A stretch of DNA of 64,000 nucleotides. Source: an uncultured Flavobacteriaceae bacterium. GTDB taxonomy: Bacteria; Bacteroidota; Bacteroidia; Flavobacteriales; Flavobacteriaceae. Location of the stretch: the NCBI GenBank assembly GCA_947500385.1, contig CANMSA010000004.1:124001-188000 (forward strand). Reading direction: 5' to 3'. This document shows, in pieces, positions 48,982 through 58,424 of the stretch (position 1 is its first letter; the number at the start of each line of letters is the position of its first letter). The notes beneath the pieces are model-generated. The model was not told where the DNA came from and searched no databases. It saw nothing but the letters and a program-made list of their open reading frames with translations. The translations under genes and the position numbers were made by a program.

Positions 48982-50082
48982 ATGGAACCAAGTACCATTC
49001 GATTTTCCAGAAAAGATTCCGCACAGTTCTTTAAAACACTCAACAAGCGCGTAAACGAATACTTCAAAGAAAACAAAATAAAAAAAACAGGTAACTGGAG
49101 ACTTCATTTGAAGTCTGTTGTAATGTTTGGACTCTTCCTAGCCCCTTACTTCCTAATTCTGACCTTGAATCTACCCAACTGGGCCAACCTTCTGTTGACC
49201 ATCGTAATGGGTATTGGAATGGCCGGTGTTGGCATGAATGTCATGCATGATGGAAACCATGGTGCCTACTCCAACAAAAAATGGGTAAATAAACTCATGG
49301 GCAGTAGCATTTATATTCTTGCGGGAAATGTATACAACTGGCAAGTACAACACAACGTATTGCACCATACCTATACCAATATACATGAACATGACGAAGA
49401 CCTGGAAGCGGGGCGTATTTTGCGTTTCTCCAAGCATTCGAAATGGCAGAAGCACCACCGGTTTCAGCACTACTATTCGGTATTCCTGTATGGCCTTCTA
49501 ACCTTTAACTGGGCCATCACGACTGATTTTCAGCAGATGTACCGATACATGAAGCGAAAGCTCTCCTATGGTAAATTACCCAGTGCAGCCATGAACTGGA
49601 GCACCTTGGTGGTTACCAAATTGTTGTACATCGTTATTTGGATCGTGCTCCCATTGATTTTTGTGGATATCGCCTGGTGGAAAATCTTGTTGGGCTTTTT
49701 TATTATGCATTATGTTGCGGGTGTGATCTTAAGCGTTGTGTTCCAACTGGCCCATGTAGTGGATGAAGCGGACACCCCCCTACCCGATGAAAGCGGAACG
49801 ATGAAAAATACTTGGGCGATTCACCAACTGTTTACCACCGTGAATTTTGGGACTAAAAATCGCATCGTTAATTGGTTCACCGGTGGTCTGAACCATCAAG
49901 TTGAACATCATATTTTCCCAAATATCAGTCATGTTCATTACACAAAAATTTCTAAAATTGTGAAAGAAACGGCCAAAGAATTTAATTTGCCCTACAATGA
50001 ATATAAAACTACTAGAAAAGCTATAATTTCGCATTTTAAACATCTAAAAGAGTTAGGCAAGCGACCCGCTTTACAGTATTAG
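48982..50082 (+). CDS. Membrane fatty-acid (acyl-CoA/acyl-lipid) desaturase
   Basis: A 366-residue integral membrane diiron enzyme that puts a double bond in acyl chains, relevant to membrane fluidity in the cold. The three histidine boxes are complete: HDGNH (89-93), HNVLHH (124-129) and HQVEHH (about 305-310). Four hydrophobic segments sit around them (FGLFLAPYFLILTLN, GIGMAGVGMNVM, LYIVIWIVLPLIFVDI, LGFFIMHYVAGVIL). The class is the linoleoyl/delta-6-like type common in Bacteroidota. Double inverted repeats before the gene may control it by temperature or lipid state. Confidence 0.95.
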   Translation: MEPSTIRFSRKDSAQFFKTLNKRVNEYFKENKIKKTGNWRLHLKSVVMFGLFLAPYFLILTLNLPNWANLLLTIVMGIGMAGVGMNVMHDGNHGAYSNKKWVNKLMGSSIYILAGNVYNWQVQHNVLHHTYTNIHEHDEDLEAGRILRFSKHSKWQKHHRFQHYYSVFLYGLLTFNWAITTDFQQMYRYMKRKLSYGKLPSAAMNWSTLVVTKLLYIVIWIVLPLIFVDIAWWKILLGFFIMHYVAGVILSVVFQLAHVVDEADTPLPDESGTMKNTWAIHQLFTTVNFGTKNRIVNWFTGGLNHQVEHHIFPNISHVHYTKISKIVKETAKEFNLPYNEYKTTRKAIISHFKHLKELGKRPALQY

Positions 50083-50165
50083 AAACAGCAAGGCGTTCCT
50101 CATTCAATTTTTGGAATGACCGGTATACTTGACTAACGGCTTTCGGTTCAAATATAGCTTTCATC

Positions 50166-51374
50166 ATGACACCCTCATTACAAATGACCCAAGAACTTTC
50201 TGAAAGAATTATGAGCGTTACGCCTTCCGCAACGCTTGAAATGGCCGCCAAAGCGCGAGAGCTGAGAGCCGCCGGAAAAGACATCATTGGCTTGAGTCTG
50301 GGAGAGCCTGACTTTAATACCCCGGATTACATCAAAGACGCGGCCATACAAGCGGTAAACGACGACTACAATTCGTATACCCCTGTTGACGGCTACGCAG
50401 CTTTGAAAGATGCCATCGTGACCAAATTCGAACGCGACAACGGCCTTACGTATGAGCATAGTCAACTTGTGGTCTCTACTGGCGCCAAGCAAGCTTTGTA
50501 CAATGTAGCACAGGTAGTGTTGAACAAAGGGGACGAAGTACTGTTGCCATGCCCATACTGGGTCAGCTATAGCGATATTGTAAAACTTGCCGACGGTGTC
50601 CCCGTTGAAATACCGACCTCTTTAGAGAGCGATTTTAAGATCACTCCGGCGCAGTTGGAAGCGGCTATTACTCCAAATACCAAAATGCTTTGGTACAGTT
50701 CTCCTTGCAACCCAAGTGGCTCTATCTATAGTGAAGAGGAATTGCGAGCATTGGCCGATGTATTGCAGAAACACCCAAGAATTATTGTAGTAAGCGATGA
50801 GATTTACGAACACATTAACTATGGGGTTACAAAACATGCCTCTATGGCGGGCTTCGAAGATATGTATGATCGTACCGTTACGGTAAATGGTGTGGCGAAG
50901 GCCTTTGCAATGACCGGCTGGCGCATTGGCTATATTGGCGCACCCACGTACATTGCAAGAGCTTGTAATAAGCTTCAAGGGCAAGTGACCAGTGGTGCAA
51001 ATTGTATTGCACAACGTGCCGTAATTACCGCTTTGACCGAAGCACCCAGCAAAGTGCAGTACATGATCAATGAATTTAAACAACGTAGAACCATTATACT
51101 GGGATTGTTAAATGCGATACCAGGATTCAAATGTAATGAACCGGAAGGTGCCTTTTATGTCTATCCGGATATCACCGCCCACTTTGGTAAAACCTATAAT
51201 GGGGTCACCGTCAACAATGCATCTGACTTTGCCATGTACTTATTGGAATATGCCAACGTAGCCACGGTTACCGGCGACGCCTTTGGCAATGGGAATTGTA
51301 TTCGAATATCCTATGCCGCTTCGGAAAGTGAGATTCGGGAAGCCGTCTCCAGAATAAAGGCCGCTTTAAGCTAG
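50166..51374 (+). CDS. Aspartate aminotransferase (class I, PLP-dependent)
   Basis: A 402-residue fold-type I aminotransferase of the Ib-gamma aspartate/prephenate type. The PLP lysine is K245 in NGVAKAFAMTGWRIGY. Other anchors: LSLGEPDFNTPDYI, YWVSYSDIVKLA, PCNPSGSIYSEEE and the cofactor Asp/Tyr in SDEIYEHINYG; the C-terminal Arg is in NCIRISYA. It probably makes aspartate from oxaloacetate and glutamate. It ends in a clear terminator. Confidence 0.95.
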   Translation: MTPSLQMTQELSERIMSVTPSATLEMAAKARELRAAGKDIIGLSLGEPDFNTPDYIKDAAIQAVNDDYNSYTPVDGYAALKDAIVTKFERDNGLTYEHSQLVVSTGAKQALYNVAQVVLNKGDEVLLPCPYWVSYSDIVKLADGVPVEIPTSLESDFKITPAQLEAAITPNTKMLWYSSPCNPSGSIYSEEELRALADVLQKHPRIIVVSDEIYEHINYGVTKHASMAGFEDMYDRTVTVNGVAKAFAMTGWRIGYIGAPTYIARACNKLQGQVTSGANCIAQRAVITALTEAPSKVQYMINEFKQRRTIILGLLNAIPGFKCNEPEGAFYVYPDITAHFGKTYNGVTVNNASDFAMYLLEYANVATVTGDAFGNGNCIRISYAASESEIREAVSRIKAALS

Positions 51375-51392
51375 TCAAAACCCTATTACGGC

Positions 51393-51428
51393 ATACCCCT
51401 CTGAATACTATTTCAGGGGTTTTTTTAT
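51393..51428 (+). terminator. Rho-independent terminator of the aminotransferase gene
   Basis: ACCCC-TCTGAA pairs with TTCAGGGGT (a 2-base bulge in the left arm) around a 6-base loop, then seven T. Confidence 0.85.
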
Positions 51429-51437
51429 CTTTTCACT

Positions 51438-51459
51438 TTGATATATCGAGATTTATCAA
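51438..51459. promoter_or_regulatory. Operator-like inverted repeat before the ArsR-type gene
   Basis: TTGATA (51438-51443), 10 bases, TATCAA (51454-51459): exact arms. It contains ATATCGA as does the site at 51789, so one regulator may bind both. Confidence 0.5.
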
Positions 51460-51471
51460 TATGTTTGAGAC

Positions 51472-51774
51472 ATGGATGACCGATTGGTAGTGGATATTAG
51501 TAAATGTATTTCGAATCCGATGCGACTCAAGATTTTAAATTGGCTGAGACAACCGGAAAATCATTTCCCCCCCCACAATGTAGTAAGGCATTTTAACGAT
51601 GGGGTTTGTGCTACCTATATTCAGGAGAAAACCAACCTATCGCAGTCTACTATTTCAACCTATCTGTCCATGATGGAGAAATGTGGATTACTCATCTCGA
51701 CACGGCATGGTAAGTGGTCCTATTTTAAGCGTAATGAAACATTAATTCAGCAATATGCGAATACCTTAATTTAA
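51472..51774 (+). CDS. ArsR-type winged-helix regulator
   Basis: A 100-residue protein with the ArsR/SmtB fold: SNPMRLKILNWLRQPENHF, then the recognition helix TNLSQSTISTYLSMMEKCGLL and the wing RHGKWSYFKRNE. No cysteine metal-site motif (ELCVCDL) is seen, so a non-metal signal such as a small ligand is more likely. Inverted repeats on both sides of the gene (51438-51459 and 51789-51810) share the core ATATCGA and fit self-control and control of the following SDR gene. Such ArsR + SDR pairs are frequent in Bacteroidota. Confidence 0.88.
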   Translation: MDDRLVVDISKCISNPMRLKILNWLRQPENHFPPHNVVRHFNDGVCATYIQEKTNLSQSTISTYLSMMEKCGLLISTRHGKWSYFKRNETLIQQYANTLI

Positions 51775-51788
51775 AAAATTTGGTGTTT

Positions 51789-51810
51789 TATATCGATATA
51801 TTTCGATATA
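51789..51810. promoter_or_regulatory. Operator-like inverted repeat before the SDR gene
   Basis: TATATCGA (51789-51796), 6 bases, TCGATATA (51803-51810): an exact 8-bp inverted repeat just after the ArsR-type stop, about 160 bases before the SDR ATG at 51967. Confidence 0.6.
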
Positions 51811-51966
51811 CGGATATGAAATAAAAACAACCAAAGGCCTACTGTCCCATGCTCAAAGAGCGCACCATTCAATAAAGAATTTATAATTGCAGTTTTGGGA
51901 GAGTACCGATCAAATAGGTCTAGCGGCAATGCATAATAATCTCGAATATTAAATAAAACCAATATT

Positions 51967-52572
51967 ATGAAAATACTTATTATAGGTGGAAATGGCACCA
52001 TCGGCAACAAGGTTACATCCTACTTTAGCGAGCACAACACCCTTATTATCGCGGGTCGTACAAACGGTGATGAAAAAGTAGATATTGCAGACAGTGCTTC
52101 TATTAAGGCCCTTTTTGAAAAGATAGGAACGGTAGATGCCATTATCTGTATTGCTGGTGAAGCCAAGTGGGCGCCTTTCAGTGAAATGAACGAGGAAGAC
52201 TACTATATTGGCCTTAAAAGCAAACTTATGGGACAGGTAAATCTAGTACGGATCGGACGGCATTTTCTAAACCCCACTGGTTCTATCACCTTATCCACCG
52301 GTATTTTAGCTGACGATCCGGTTGCACAAACAACGAGCGCCGCTATGGTAAATGGGGGTATTCACAGTTTTGCGAAGGCCGCCGCATTGGAAATGGAAAA
52401 TGGCCATCGCATCAATGTCGTATCCTTGGGTATGGTAGAAGATGCATACGAAAAGTACAAAAACTTTTTCCCAGGACACAACCCCATTCCAATGAGCAAG
52501 GTTGTTAAGGCATATGAACGTAGTGTGAACGGCCGGGACAATGGGCGTATTATTCGCTACTACGATCAATAG
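51967..52572 (+). CDS. Short-chain dehydrogenase/reductase
   Basis: A 201-residue classical-like SDR, shorter than the usual 240. The NAD(P) site is IIGGNGTIG (a variant of GxxxGxG), with CIAGEAKWAPF in place of the usual NAG block. The catalytic Ser is in ITLSTGILADDP; the YxxxK motif is absent: where it is expected the sequence reads MVNGGIHSFAKAAALE, so the Tyr is missing although a Lys is present. The enzyme may therefore have a changed activity. Its promoter region has the ArsR-type operator, 160 bases upstream. Confidence 0.85.
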   Translation: MKILIIGGNGTIGNKVTSYFSEHNTLIIAGRTNGDEKVDIADSASIKALFEKIGTVDAIICIAGEAKWAPFSEMNEEDYYIGLKSKLMGQVNLVRIGRHFLNPTGSITLSTGILADDPVAQTTSAAMVNGGIHSFAKAAALEMENGHRINVVSLGMVEDAYEKYKNFFPGHNPIPMSKVVKAYERSVNGRDNGRIIRYYDQ

Positions 52573-52672
52573 CGGATAACAAAGCCATTGGTATTTTCAA
52601 ATTTAAAAAATCATGTACAGGGATCAGAGAAATCGTATTTTGTGATAACACCCTATCCAACCCAATGTAACT

Positions 52673-53800
52673 ATGAACATAGCACCCTTTAAACTAGAAA
52701 GATATTACACCCTTCATGAATTTTCGGCCGAGTTCTCCCTCTGTAATTCAGATTGTGAGGCCCTGACGATTCAAGAACTATTAGCGCTTGAAACCGGTTC
52801 CGCCGAAAAGTTTCAAAATCAGTGGTTGGGATATACCGAAAGTAAGGGAAACCCCTCGTTGCGGAATGATATTAGCGGTATTTATTCCACGATTACACCC
52901 GACGATCTTTTGGTTTGTGCCGGGGCCCAAGAACCTATATTTCTCTTTTCGCAAGCCCATTTGAAACAGGGAGATCACGTCATCGTACAAACGCCGTGTT
53001 ATCAATCGCTGCAGTCTGTTCCCGAAAGTATCGGCTGTAGCGTATCTAGATGGGATGTCGTATACAAAAACACGCGACCTACTTTTGACCTATCACAGCT
53101 CTCTGATCTAATTACGGATAAGACCAAGGTAATTTTCCTGAATACACCGCACAATCCCACTGGGTTTCACTTTTCAAAAGCAGCACAAGAGGAGCTGATT
53201 ACGATTGCGAGAAAAAACAATATTATTCTTTTCTGCGACGAGGTATACCGGGAATTGGAGCACGGCCCCGCCCATACGATACCTGCTTTTGCAGATGCCT
53301 ATGAGTTGGGGGTATCCGTTGGGGTCTTATCAAAATCCTATGGCCTACCGGGTTTGCGAATTGGTTGGGTGGCCAGCAAGAACCAAGAAATTTTGGAGAG
53401 GATTGCCATCTTAAAAGAATACACTACCATTTGCAACTCTGCTCCTAGCGAGTTTTTAGCCGGGGTCGCCTTACGAAACCGTGCAACTATTTTAGAAAGA
53501 AATCTGGGCATAGTGCAACAAAACTTGGGTTTGTTTGATGCTTTTTTCGAAAAATACTCCGATTTATTTGCCTGGTGGCGTCCGCAAGCCGGCCCTATAG
53601 CCTTGGTACAAATGAAATTCGACACCAACGACATGGCGTTTGCGGAACGCGCCCTAAAAGATAAAAAAGTACTGCTATTACCTGGGGGCATCTATAATTT
53701 TCCAGGGTATTTTAGAATTGGTTTTGGGCGTGCCGGCATTCCCCAGGCACTAAATAAATTCGAGGAATTCGTAGTTGAGAATCTAATTTCAAGCAGCTAA
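52673..53800 (+). CDS. PLP-dependent class I/II aminotransferase (second type)
   Basis: A 375-residue fold-type I enzyme. The PLP lysine K221 is in VLSKSYGLPGLRIGW. Other cofactor contacts are TPCYQSLQSV, LNTPHNPTGF and FCDEVYRELEHG. The opening (YYTLHEFSAEFSLCNSDCE) resembles the capreomycidine-synthase-like/valine-pyruvate branch rather than aspartate aminotransferase. The substrate is unknown. It lies 100 bases downstream of the SDR gene on the same strand, so the two may share the ArsR-controlled transcript. Confidence 0.88.
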   Translation: MNIAPFKLERYYTLHEFSAEFSLCNSDCEALTIQELLALETGSAEKFQNQWLGYTESKGNPSLRNDISGIYSTITPDDLLVCAGAQEPIFLFSQAHLKQGDHVIVQTPCYQSLQSVPESIGCSVSRWDVVYKNTRPTFDLSQLSDLITDKTKVIFLNTPHNPTGFHFSKAAQEELITIARKNNIILFCDEVYRELEHGPAHTIPAFADAYELGVSVGVLSKSYGLPGLRIGWVASKNQEILERIAILKEYTTICNSAPSEFLAGVALRNRATILERNLGIVQQNLGLFDAFFEKYSDLFAWWRPQAGPIALVQMKFDTNDMAFAERALKDKKVLLLPGGIYNFPGYFRIGFGRAGIPQALNKFEEFVVENLISSS

Positions 53801-53873
53801 CACCTTAGGAGAAAAAAGGAAACTGGCCCGATAACGTATGCATGGACAAACCATTTCATAGCGTATTACCTGT

Positions 53874-55364
53874 TTACGTACGTTTCCAAAAATACGGTGT
53901 CAGCAAAATTAAGACCGTAAAAAGCTCTAGTCTTCCCGCCAACATCAAAAAGCAACACCACCATTTACCCAAATCGGGGAGACCGTTAAAATTGCTCAAG
54001 GGATTTAAGCTACCAAAAGCAGGCCCCACATTGCCCAGGGCCGAAGCGGCCCCACCAATGGCACTCACGAAATCGAGTCCTAAAATACCCAACACCAGGG
54101 CCCCTATGATAAACAACAACATATAGAGGACAAAGAAGCCTATGATGTTGTAAACAATATGCTCCTTAACGGTTTTATTATTGTAGCGTACCGGTATCAC
54201 GGCATTGATATGCAAGGTGCGTTTAAATTCTAACAGACCATTCTTTATGATCAACAAATGACGCATTACCTTGATTCCTCCGGCAGTGGAACCTGCCGAT
54301 CCTCCCAAAAACATAAGACCAAAGAAGAAAATAGTCAAAAAGGGTGTCCAACTGGTAAAATCGGCCGTGACAAAACCTGTGGTGGTTATGACGGCGACTA
54401 CCTGAAAAAGGGCATGCCTAAAGGCACTCTCCCCTGCTCCAAAAATCATAGGATGATATTCTGTAAGTGGTACGTTTGCCTGCACATAAATAACAATGCC
54501 CGCCAACATGGCAAAACCCAGAATAAAGGACGTATAAAATTTAAACTCCTCATCTTTGATAATTTTCTGCACTTTTCCCTTGAACGCAAAATAGCTGAGT
54601 ACAAAATTGCTCCCTGCCAAGAACATGAACAGTATAACGATATACTGGATCAGCGGTTGGTCGTTCCAAAAGGCCATGCTTAAGTTCTTTGTAGAAAAAC
54701 CGCCTGTGGAAAGGGTAGCCATTGAATGGTTGATAGCATCAAAAAAATTCATCCCGGCCAGTTTGAGTAACAGCGTCTCCGCCGCGGTGTATCCAACATA
54801 GATCAACCAAAGCCGTTTTGCGGTATCGGTAATTCTTGGGTGCAACTTGTCGGTACTAGGTCCCGGAGCTTCCGCAGCGAACAATTGCATCCCACCAATT
54901 CCTAGCAAAGGTAAAATGGCAATGGCCAAAACAATGATTCCCATACCCCCTATCCAGTGGGTTAAGCTGCGCCATAGCAATATTCCTTCCGGCAAGCTTT
55001 CAATATCATCCAAGATAGAAGCTCCGGTGGTGGTATAGCCCGAAATGGTTTCAAAAAAAGCATTGGTTACACTGGGAATAGCTCCCGAAAAGATATAGGG
55101 CAGCATTCCCGATATCGACATAACGATCCAACCCAAGGTAACGATAAGATATCCTTCTTTTCGCTTTACTTCCTTTTTGTGTCCCCTTGTAAAATACATG
55201 GCCGTCACTCCGGTGAACATAGCCGTAATAGATGCCAATGAGATATCAAGGGTTACCCCGTCTCCATATAACCCACTCACCAAGGCGGCAATCAACATAA
55301 ACCCCCCGTTGAAAAGCAACAGCAGGCCCATGATGTGCATTATAATTTTGGAGTTAAGCGCCAT
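53874..55364 (-). CDS. trkH: Trk-type potassium uptake membrane subunit
   Basis: A 496-residue channel-like protein with about ten membrane helices. Selectivity-filter loops of the TrkH fold are visible as ETISGYTTTGASIL, STGGFSTKNLS and TTTGFVTADFTSW, with GSAGSTAGGIK near the fourth pore loop, so the four-fold M1-P-M2 pattern is complete. It forms the K+ path; TrkA, coded directly before it with no gap, gates it by NAD(H)/ATP. High K+ uptake with Na+ pumping (nqr) suits a marine cell. Confidence 0.97.
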   Translation of the reverse strand: MALNSKIIMHIMGLLLLFNGGFMLIAALVSGLYGDGVTLDISLASITAMFTGVTAMYFTRGHKKEVKRKEGYLIVTLGWIVMSISGMLPYIFSGAIPSVTNAFFETISGYTTTGASILDDIESLPEGILLWRSLTHWIGGMGIIVLAIAILPLLGIGGMQLFAAEAPGPSTDKLHPRITDTAKRLWLIYVGYTAAETLLLKLAGMNFFDAINHSMATLSTGGFSTKNLSMAFWNDQPLIQYIVILFMFLAGSNFVLSYFAFKGKVQKIIKDEEFKFYTSFILGFAMLAGIVIYVQANVPLTEYHPMIFGAGESAFRHALFQVVAVITTTGFVTADFTSWTPFLTIFFFGLMFLGGSAGSTAGGIKVMRHLLIIKNGLLEFKRTLHINAVIPVRYNNKTVKEHIVYNIIGFFVLYMLLFIIGALVLGILGLDFVSAIGGAASALGNVGPAFGSLNPLSNFNGLPDLGKWWCCFLMLAGRLELFTVLILLTPYFWKRT

Positions 55365-56714
55365 CTATAAAAACAATCGTTCTATCGTAGGTATTACTTC
55401 GGGTAAACAACAAACCACCACACGATCTCCTTCTTTAATTTCAAAACCACCTAAGGGAATATAGCCTTGACCGTCTCTCACCACTCCCCCAATCGTCGCC
55501 GATTTCGGAAAATCGAGTTCGCGGATAATATTTCCCGTCACCCGGGAATCGGCTTTTACAACAAACTCCAATATTTCCGCATTTAGGTTATTGAGGCGCA
55601 TTAAAGCTACTACCTCTCCCCTACGAATATGGCGGAAAATATTATTGGCCGCCAATAGTTTTTTATTGATCAACGTGTCGATACCGATAGAATGGGAAAG
55701 TTGAAAATAATCCATATTCTCTACCAAAGCGATCGTTTTCTTGATAAACTTTGATTTGGCCACCAGGCAAGACATGATATTCGTCTCTGAATTCCCGGTA
55801 ACCGCGATGAAGGCATCCATTGACTCAAGGCTTTCTTCCTCCAGCAATTCTACGTTTCTACCGTCTCCATTAATAATGAGGGCATTGGGAAGGTCGTCGG
55901 CAAGGTCAAAGGCTTTCTCTTTATCTTGCTCAATAAGTTTTACATTGAATTTTTTGGCGCAAAGATCTCTAGCCGCTTTGAAGCCTACCTGACTGCCCCC
56001 CAAGATCATTACATTTTTAATGTCCTGTTTTTTCTTTCCGGTGAGTTTATAGAGTTCATCGACCCCTTCTTTCACGGTGATAAAATATACTTGGTCGCCC
56101 TCCTTGAAAACAGTATCTCCCCTAGGAATAACCGTAAATTGGGTACCCGTTCGCTGCAATGCAATAGGCATAAAGTGCAGTTCTGGAAAAATAGTGGCCG
56201 CCTCTTTGACCATTTTGCCAACAAAGGGGGCCGTTTTAGGCAATGAGACACCTACCATGATCAAGGTGCCATCTTCAAACTCGTAGGTATCATTAAAGGC
56301 CGATTTGTTCAGTAACATTTGAATCTCCGTAGCCGCTAGCTCTTCAGGAGAAATCAACTCATCGATACCCAGTTCGGCAAACTTGACCACATCTTTATTA
56401 TCCACGAACTCGGTATTCGAAATTCGAGCAATGGTTCGTTTGCACCCCAACTGCTTGGCCAACATACAAAGGGTAATGTTCGTTGTTTGGGAGGAAGTTA
56501 CCCCTATTACCAAATCCGAATTTTCCACGCGGGCATCTTGCAATACGGAAATAGAAGTTGCATCTCCCCGCAATACCCGAATATCTAAATGACTGTCGGC
56601 ATAGGCAAGACTGGTTTTATCATTGTCGATCAGGGTGATATCCTGAGATTCGTATGAGAGCAGTTTTGCTAAATGAAAACCTACTTCACCTGCTCCTGCG
56701 ATTATAATTTTCAT
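55365..56714 (-). CDS. trkA: Trk potassium system regulatory NAD-binding protein
   Basis: A 449-residue cytosolic gate with two RCK (TrkA_N + TrkA_C) halves. The first nucleotide site is IIIAGAGEVGFHLAKLL with the ribose acid in ITLIDNDK; the second is VMILGGSQVGFKAARDL and VKLIEQDK. Both C-terminal ligand domains (FVGKMVKEAATIFPE, VTGNIIRELDFP) are present. Its stop and the trkH ATG are contiguous (TAG-ATG), so they are translated together. Confidence 0.97.
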   Translation of the reverse strand: MKIIIAGAGEVGFHLAKLLSYESQDITLIDNDKTSLAYADSHLDIRVLRGDATSISVLQDARVENSDLVIGVTSSQTTNITLCMLAKQLGCKRTIARISNTEFVDNKDVVKFAELGIDELISPEELAATEIQMLLNKSAFNDTYEFEDGTLIMVGVSLPKTAPFVGKMVKEAATIFPELHFMPIALQRTGTQFTVIPRGDTVFKEGDQVYFITVKEGVDELYKLTGKKKQDIKNVMILGGSQVGFKAARDLCAKKFNVKLIEQDKEKAFDLADDLPNALIINGDGRNVELLEEESLESMDAFIAVTGNSETNIMSCLVAKSKFIKKTIALVENMDYFQLSHSIGIDTLINKKLLAANNIFRHIRRGEVVALMRLNNLNAEILEFVVKADSRVTGNIIRELDFPKSATIGGVVRDGQGYIPLGGFEIKEGDRVVVCCLPEVIPTIERLFL

Positions 56715-56944
56715 CTAGTAACGCAATGGTGTATAATTAGGCGTTATCCTAAGCCGCCCGTGAGAAAGAAATGCTTTGGTAACCAGAAGGGTCTTATTGC
56801 AATTCATATGTTGATAAGATTTGCATTTGATGCAGGGCAAAATTACACATTTTATCGTGGTCGACCTCAAAATACGCTTATTAAAAACTTGATAAGGCCG
56901 TCTTTATTGTCTTTGGAATGGCATATATCACCAAAGCGAAATCG

Positions 56945-56952
56945 TATCTTTG
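56945..56952 (+). promoter_or_regulatory. -7 promoter box of ubiE
   Basis: TATCTTTG 16 bases before the ATG at 56968; it rules out an earlier in-frame codon at 56950, which would lie inside the box. Confidence 0.6.
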
Positions 56953-56967
56953 CCGAAAATTGTTAAA

Positions 56968-57696
56968 ATGGCAAAAAAAGTTACCCCTTACAGTGATTCC
57001 GAGCTCGGAAAAAAAGCACAGGTAACCAAAATGTTCGATACCATCAGTACCAACTACGATGGTCTCAATCGGGTCATCTCCTTTGGAATCGACATTAAAT
57101 GGCGGAAACGGGTCGTACAACTACTCAAAAGAAAAAATCCGGCCAGTATTCTGGATATCGCCACCGGAACCGGAGATCTGGCCATCAATTTAACACAAAC
57201 GGGGGCGAAACGGATCGTGGGTCTTGATATTTCCCCTGGAATGCTCGAAGTGGGTAAAAAAAAGGTGCATGACAAGAACATGGACCAAGTAATCGAAATG
57301 GTCGTTGGCGATAGTGAGAACCTGGTCTACGAAGACGAAAGTTTTGATGCGGTGACCGTGGCGTTCGGTGTGCGAAATTTTGAGACGCTCGAAAAGGGGC
57401 TAGCGGAAATTTACCGGGTGTTGAACAAGAATGGCACTTTTGTAGTTTTAGAGACTTCTGTACCTACCAAAACCCCCTATAAACAAGGGTATCGACTCTA
57501 CACCAAATATATACTACCACTGATCGGACGGGCATTTTCAAAAGACCGCTCCGCCTATAGCTATCTTAGTGAATCTGCAGCAGTTTTCCCTCACGGGGAG
57601 GAGTTCAACAATATTTTACGGAAAATCGGGTTTATAGAGGTAGAAAACAAGCCCCAAACCTTCGGGGTGGCATCAATATATGTTGCTACAAAGTAA
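56968..57696 (+). CDS. ubiE: Demethylmenaquinone methyltransferase
   Basis: Last step of menaquinone synthesis, a C-methylation with SAM. The 242-residue protein has the UbiE/MenG marks MFDTISTNYDGLNRVISFGIDIKWRK, LDIATGTGDLAI, GLDISPGML and VAFGVRNFETLEKGLAEIYRVL. Flavobacteria use menaquinone, so the ubiquinone name does not apply in vivo. The ATG at 56968 follows from the -7 box. porT is 4 bases downstream, a gene order conserved in Bacteroidota. Confidence 0.97.
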   Translation: MAKKVTPYSDSELGKKAQVTKMFDTISTNYDGLNRVISFGIDIKWRKRVVQLLKRKNPASILDIATGTGDLAINLTQTGAKRIVGLDISPGMLEVGKKKVHDKNMDQVIEMVVGDSENLVYEDESFDAVTVAFGVRNFETLEKGLAEIYRVLNKNGTFVVLETSVPTKTPYKQGYRLYTKYILPLIGRAFSKDRSAYSYLSESAAVFPHGEEFNNILRKIGFIEVENKPQTFGVASIYVATK

Positions 57697-57700
57697 ACTT

Positions 57701-58417
57701 ATGAGGAATACCTTTTTTCTAATGCTTGCAGTGATTTTGCTAGGACAACCTATCTCGGCGCAGTTCAAAGAAAATCCGGTACTGAATATAGAGAACAAGG
57801 ACAAAAAGTTTCTCAATTACGGTTATTTCCTTGGTTTCAATTCATATGACTTCAAATTCGATTATAAAACGAATTTGGGCGAGGTTGACGAGGTATTGGT
57901 TGATAAGTCTACAGGCTTCAATGTTGGTTTGATCGGCGAAATGCGCATCAATGAATTCTTGGATATCCGAATAGAGCCAGGATTGCACTACAACGCACGA
58001 AATCTGGTGTATACCAAGTTCCCGTCTCCCGAAAACACACCGGTAAACATTTTAAGGGAGGTAAAATCTACCTATATCAACTTTCCGCTATTATTAAAAG
58101 TCAGTACCAAAAGGTTCGGCAATTTTAAACCCTTTCTGATCGGAGGACCCTCTGCTTCCTTAAACCTGGGCAGCAATGAAACAAATGTAGACGATAACAG
58201 CAGCGGTACTTTTCGCATGAAGAAATGGAATTATAACTACGAATTGGGTTTTGGGATCGATTTCTACCTTGAGTATTTTAAGTTCACACCTTCTATTCGA
58301 GGGGTATTCACCCTTAACAACGAATTGGTCCCCGATGTGGACCCCAATAGTCCATGGACGGGAAATATAGATGCCATGCGTACCCGCGGCCTGTTTATCA
58401 ATTTCACTTTTGAATAA
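57701..58417 (+). CDS. porT: T9SS outer-membrane protein PorT
   Basis: A 238-residue exported beta-barrel protein needed for type IX secretion, called SprT in gliding flavobacteria. It has a signal peptide (LAVILLGQPISAQ) and the PorT pattern: KFLNYGYFLGFNSYDFKFDYK, FNVGLIGEMRINEFLDIRIEPGLHY, STYINFPLLLKVSTKR, GGPSASLNLGSNE, and a C-terminal strand ending in GLFINFTFE with a final aromatic residue. ATG 57701 is preferred over a codon at 57680 within the ubiE end. It is cotranscribed with ubiE. Confidence 0.95.
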   Translation: MRNTFFLMLAVILLGQPISAQFKENPVLNIENKDKKFLNYGYFLGFNSYDFKFDYKTNLGEVDEVLVDKSTGFNVGLIGEMRINEFLDIRIEPGLHYNARNLVYTKFPSPENTPVNILREVKSTYINFPLLLKVSTKRFGNFKPFLIGGPSASLNLGSNETNVDDNSSGTFRMKKWNYNYELGFGIDFYLEYFKFTPSIRGVFTLNNELVPDVDPNSPWTGNIDAMRTRGLFINFTFE

Positions 58418-58424
58418 TAGTTCG

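Noticed and set aside
48837-49076. 79-codon minus-strand frame across the rsmG/desaturase gap
   Set aside because: It overlaps the conserved start of the desaturase and the gap with its own inverted repeats, and the sequence has no recognised features.
53842-54126. 94-codon plus-strand frame opposite the trkH 3' end
   Set aside because: Antisense to conserved TrkH codons with Lys/Pro-rich content; no promoter box seen.
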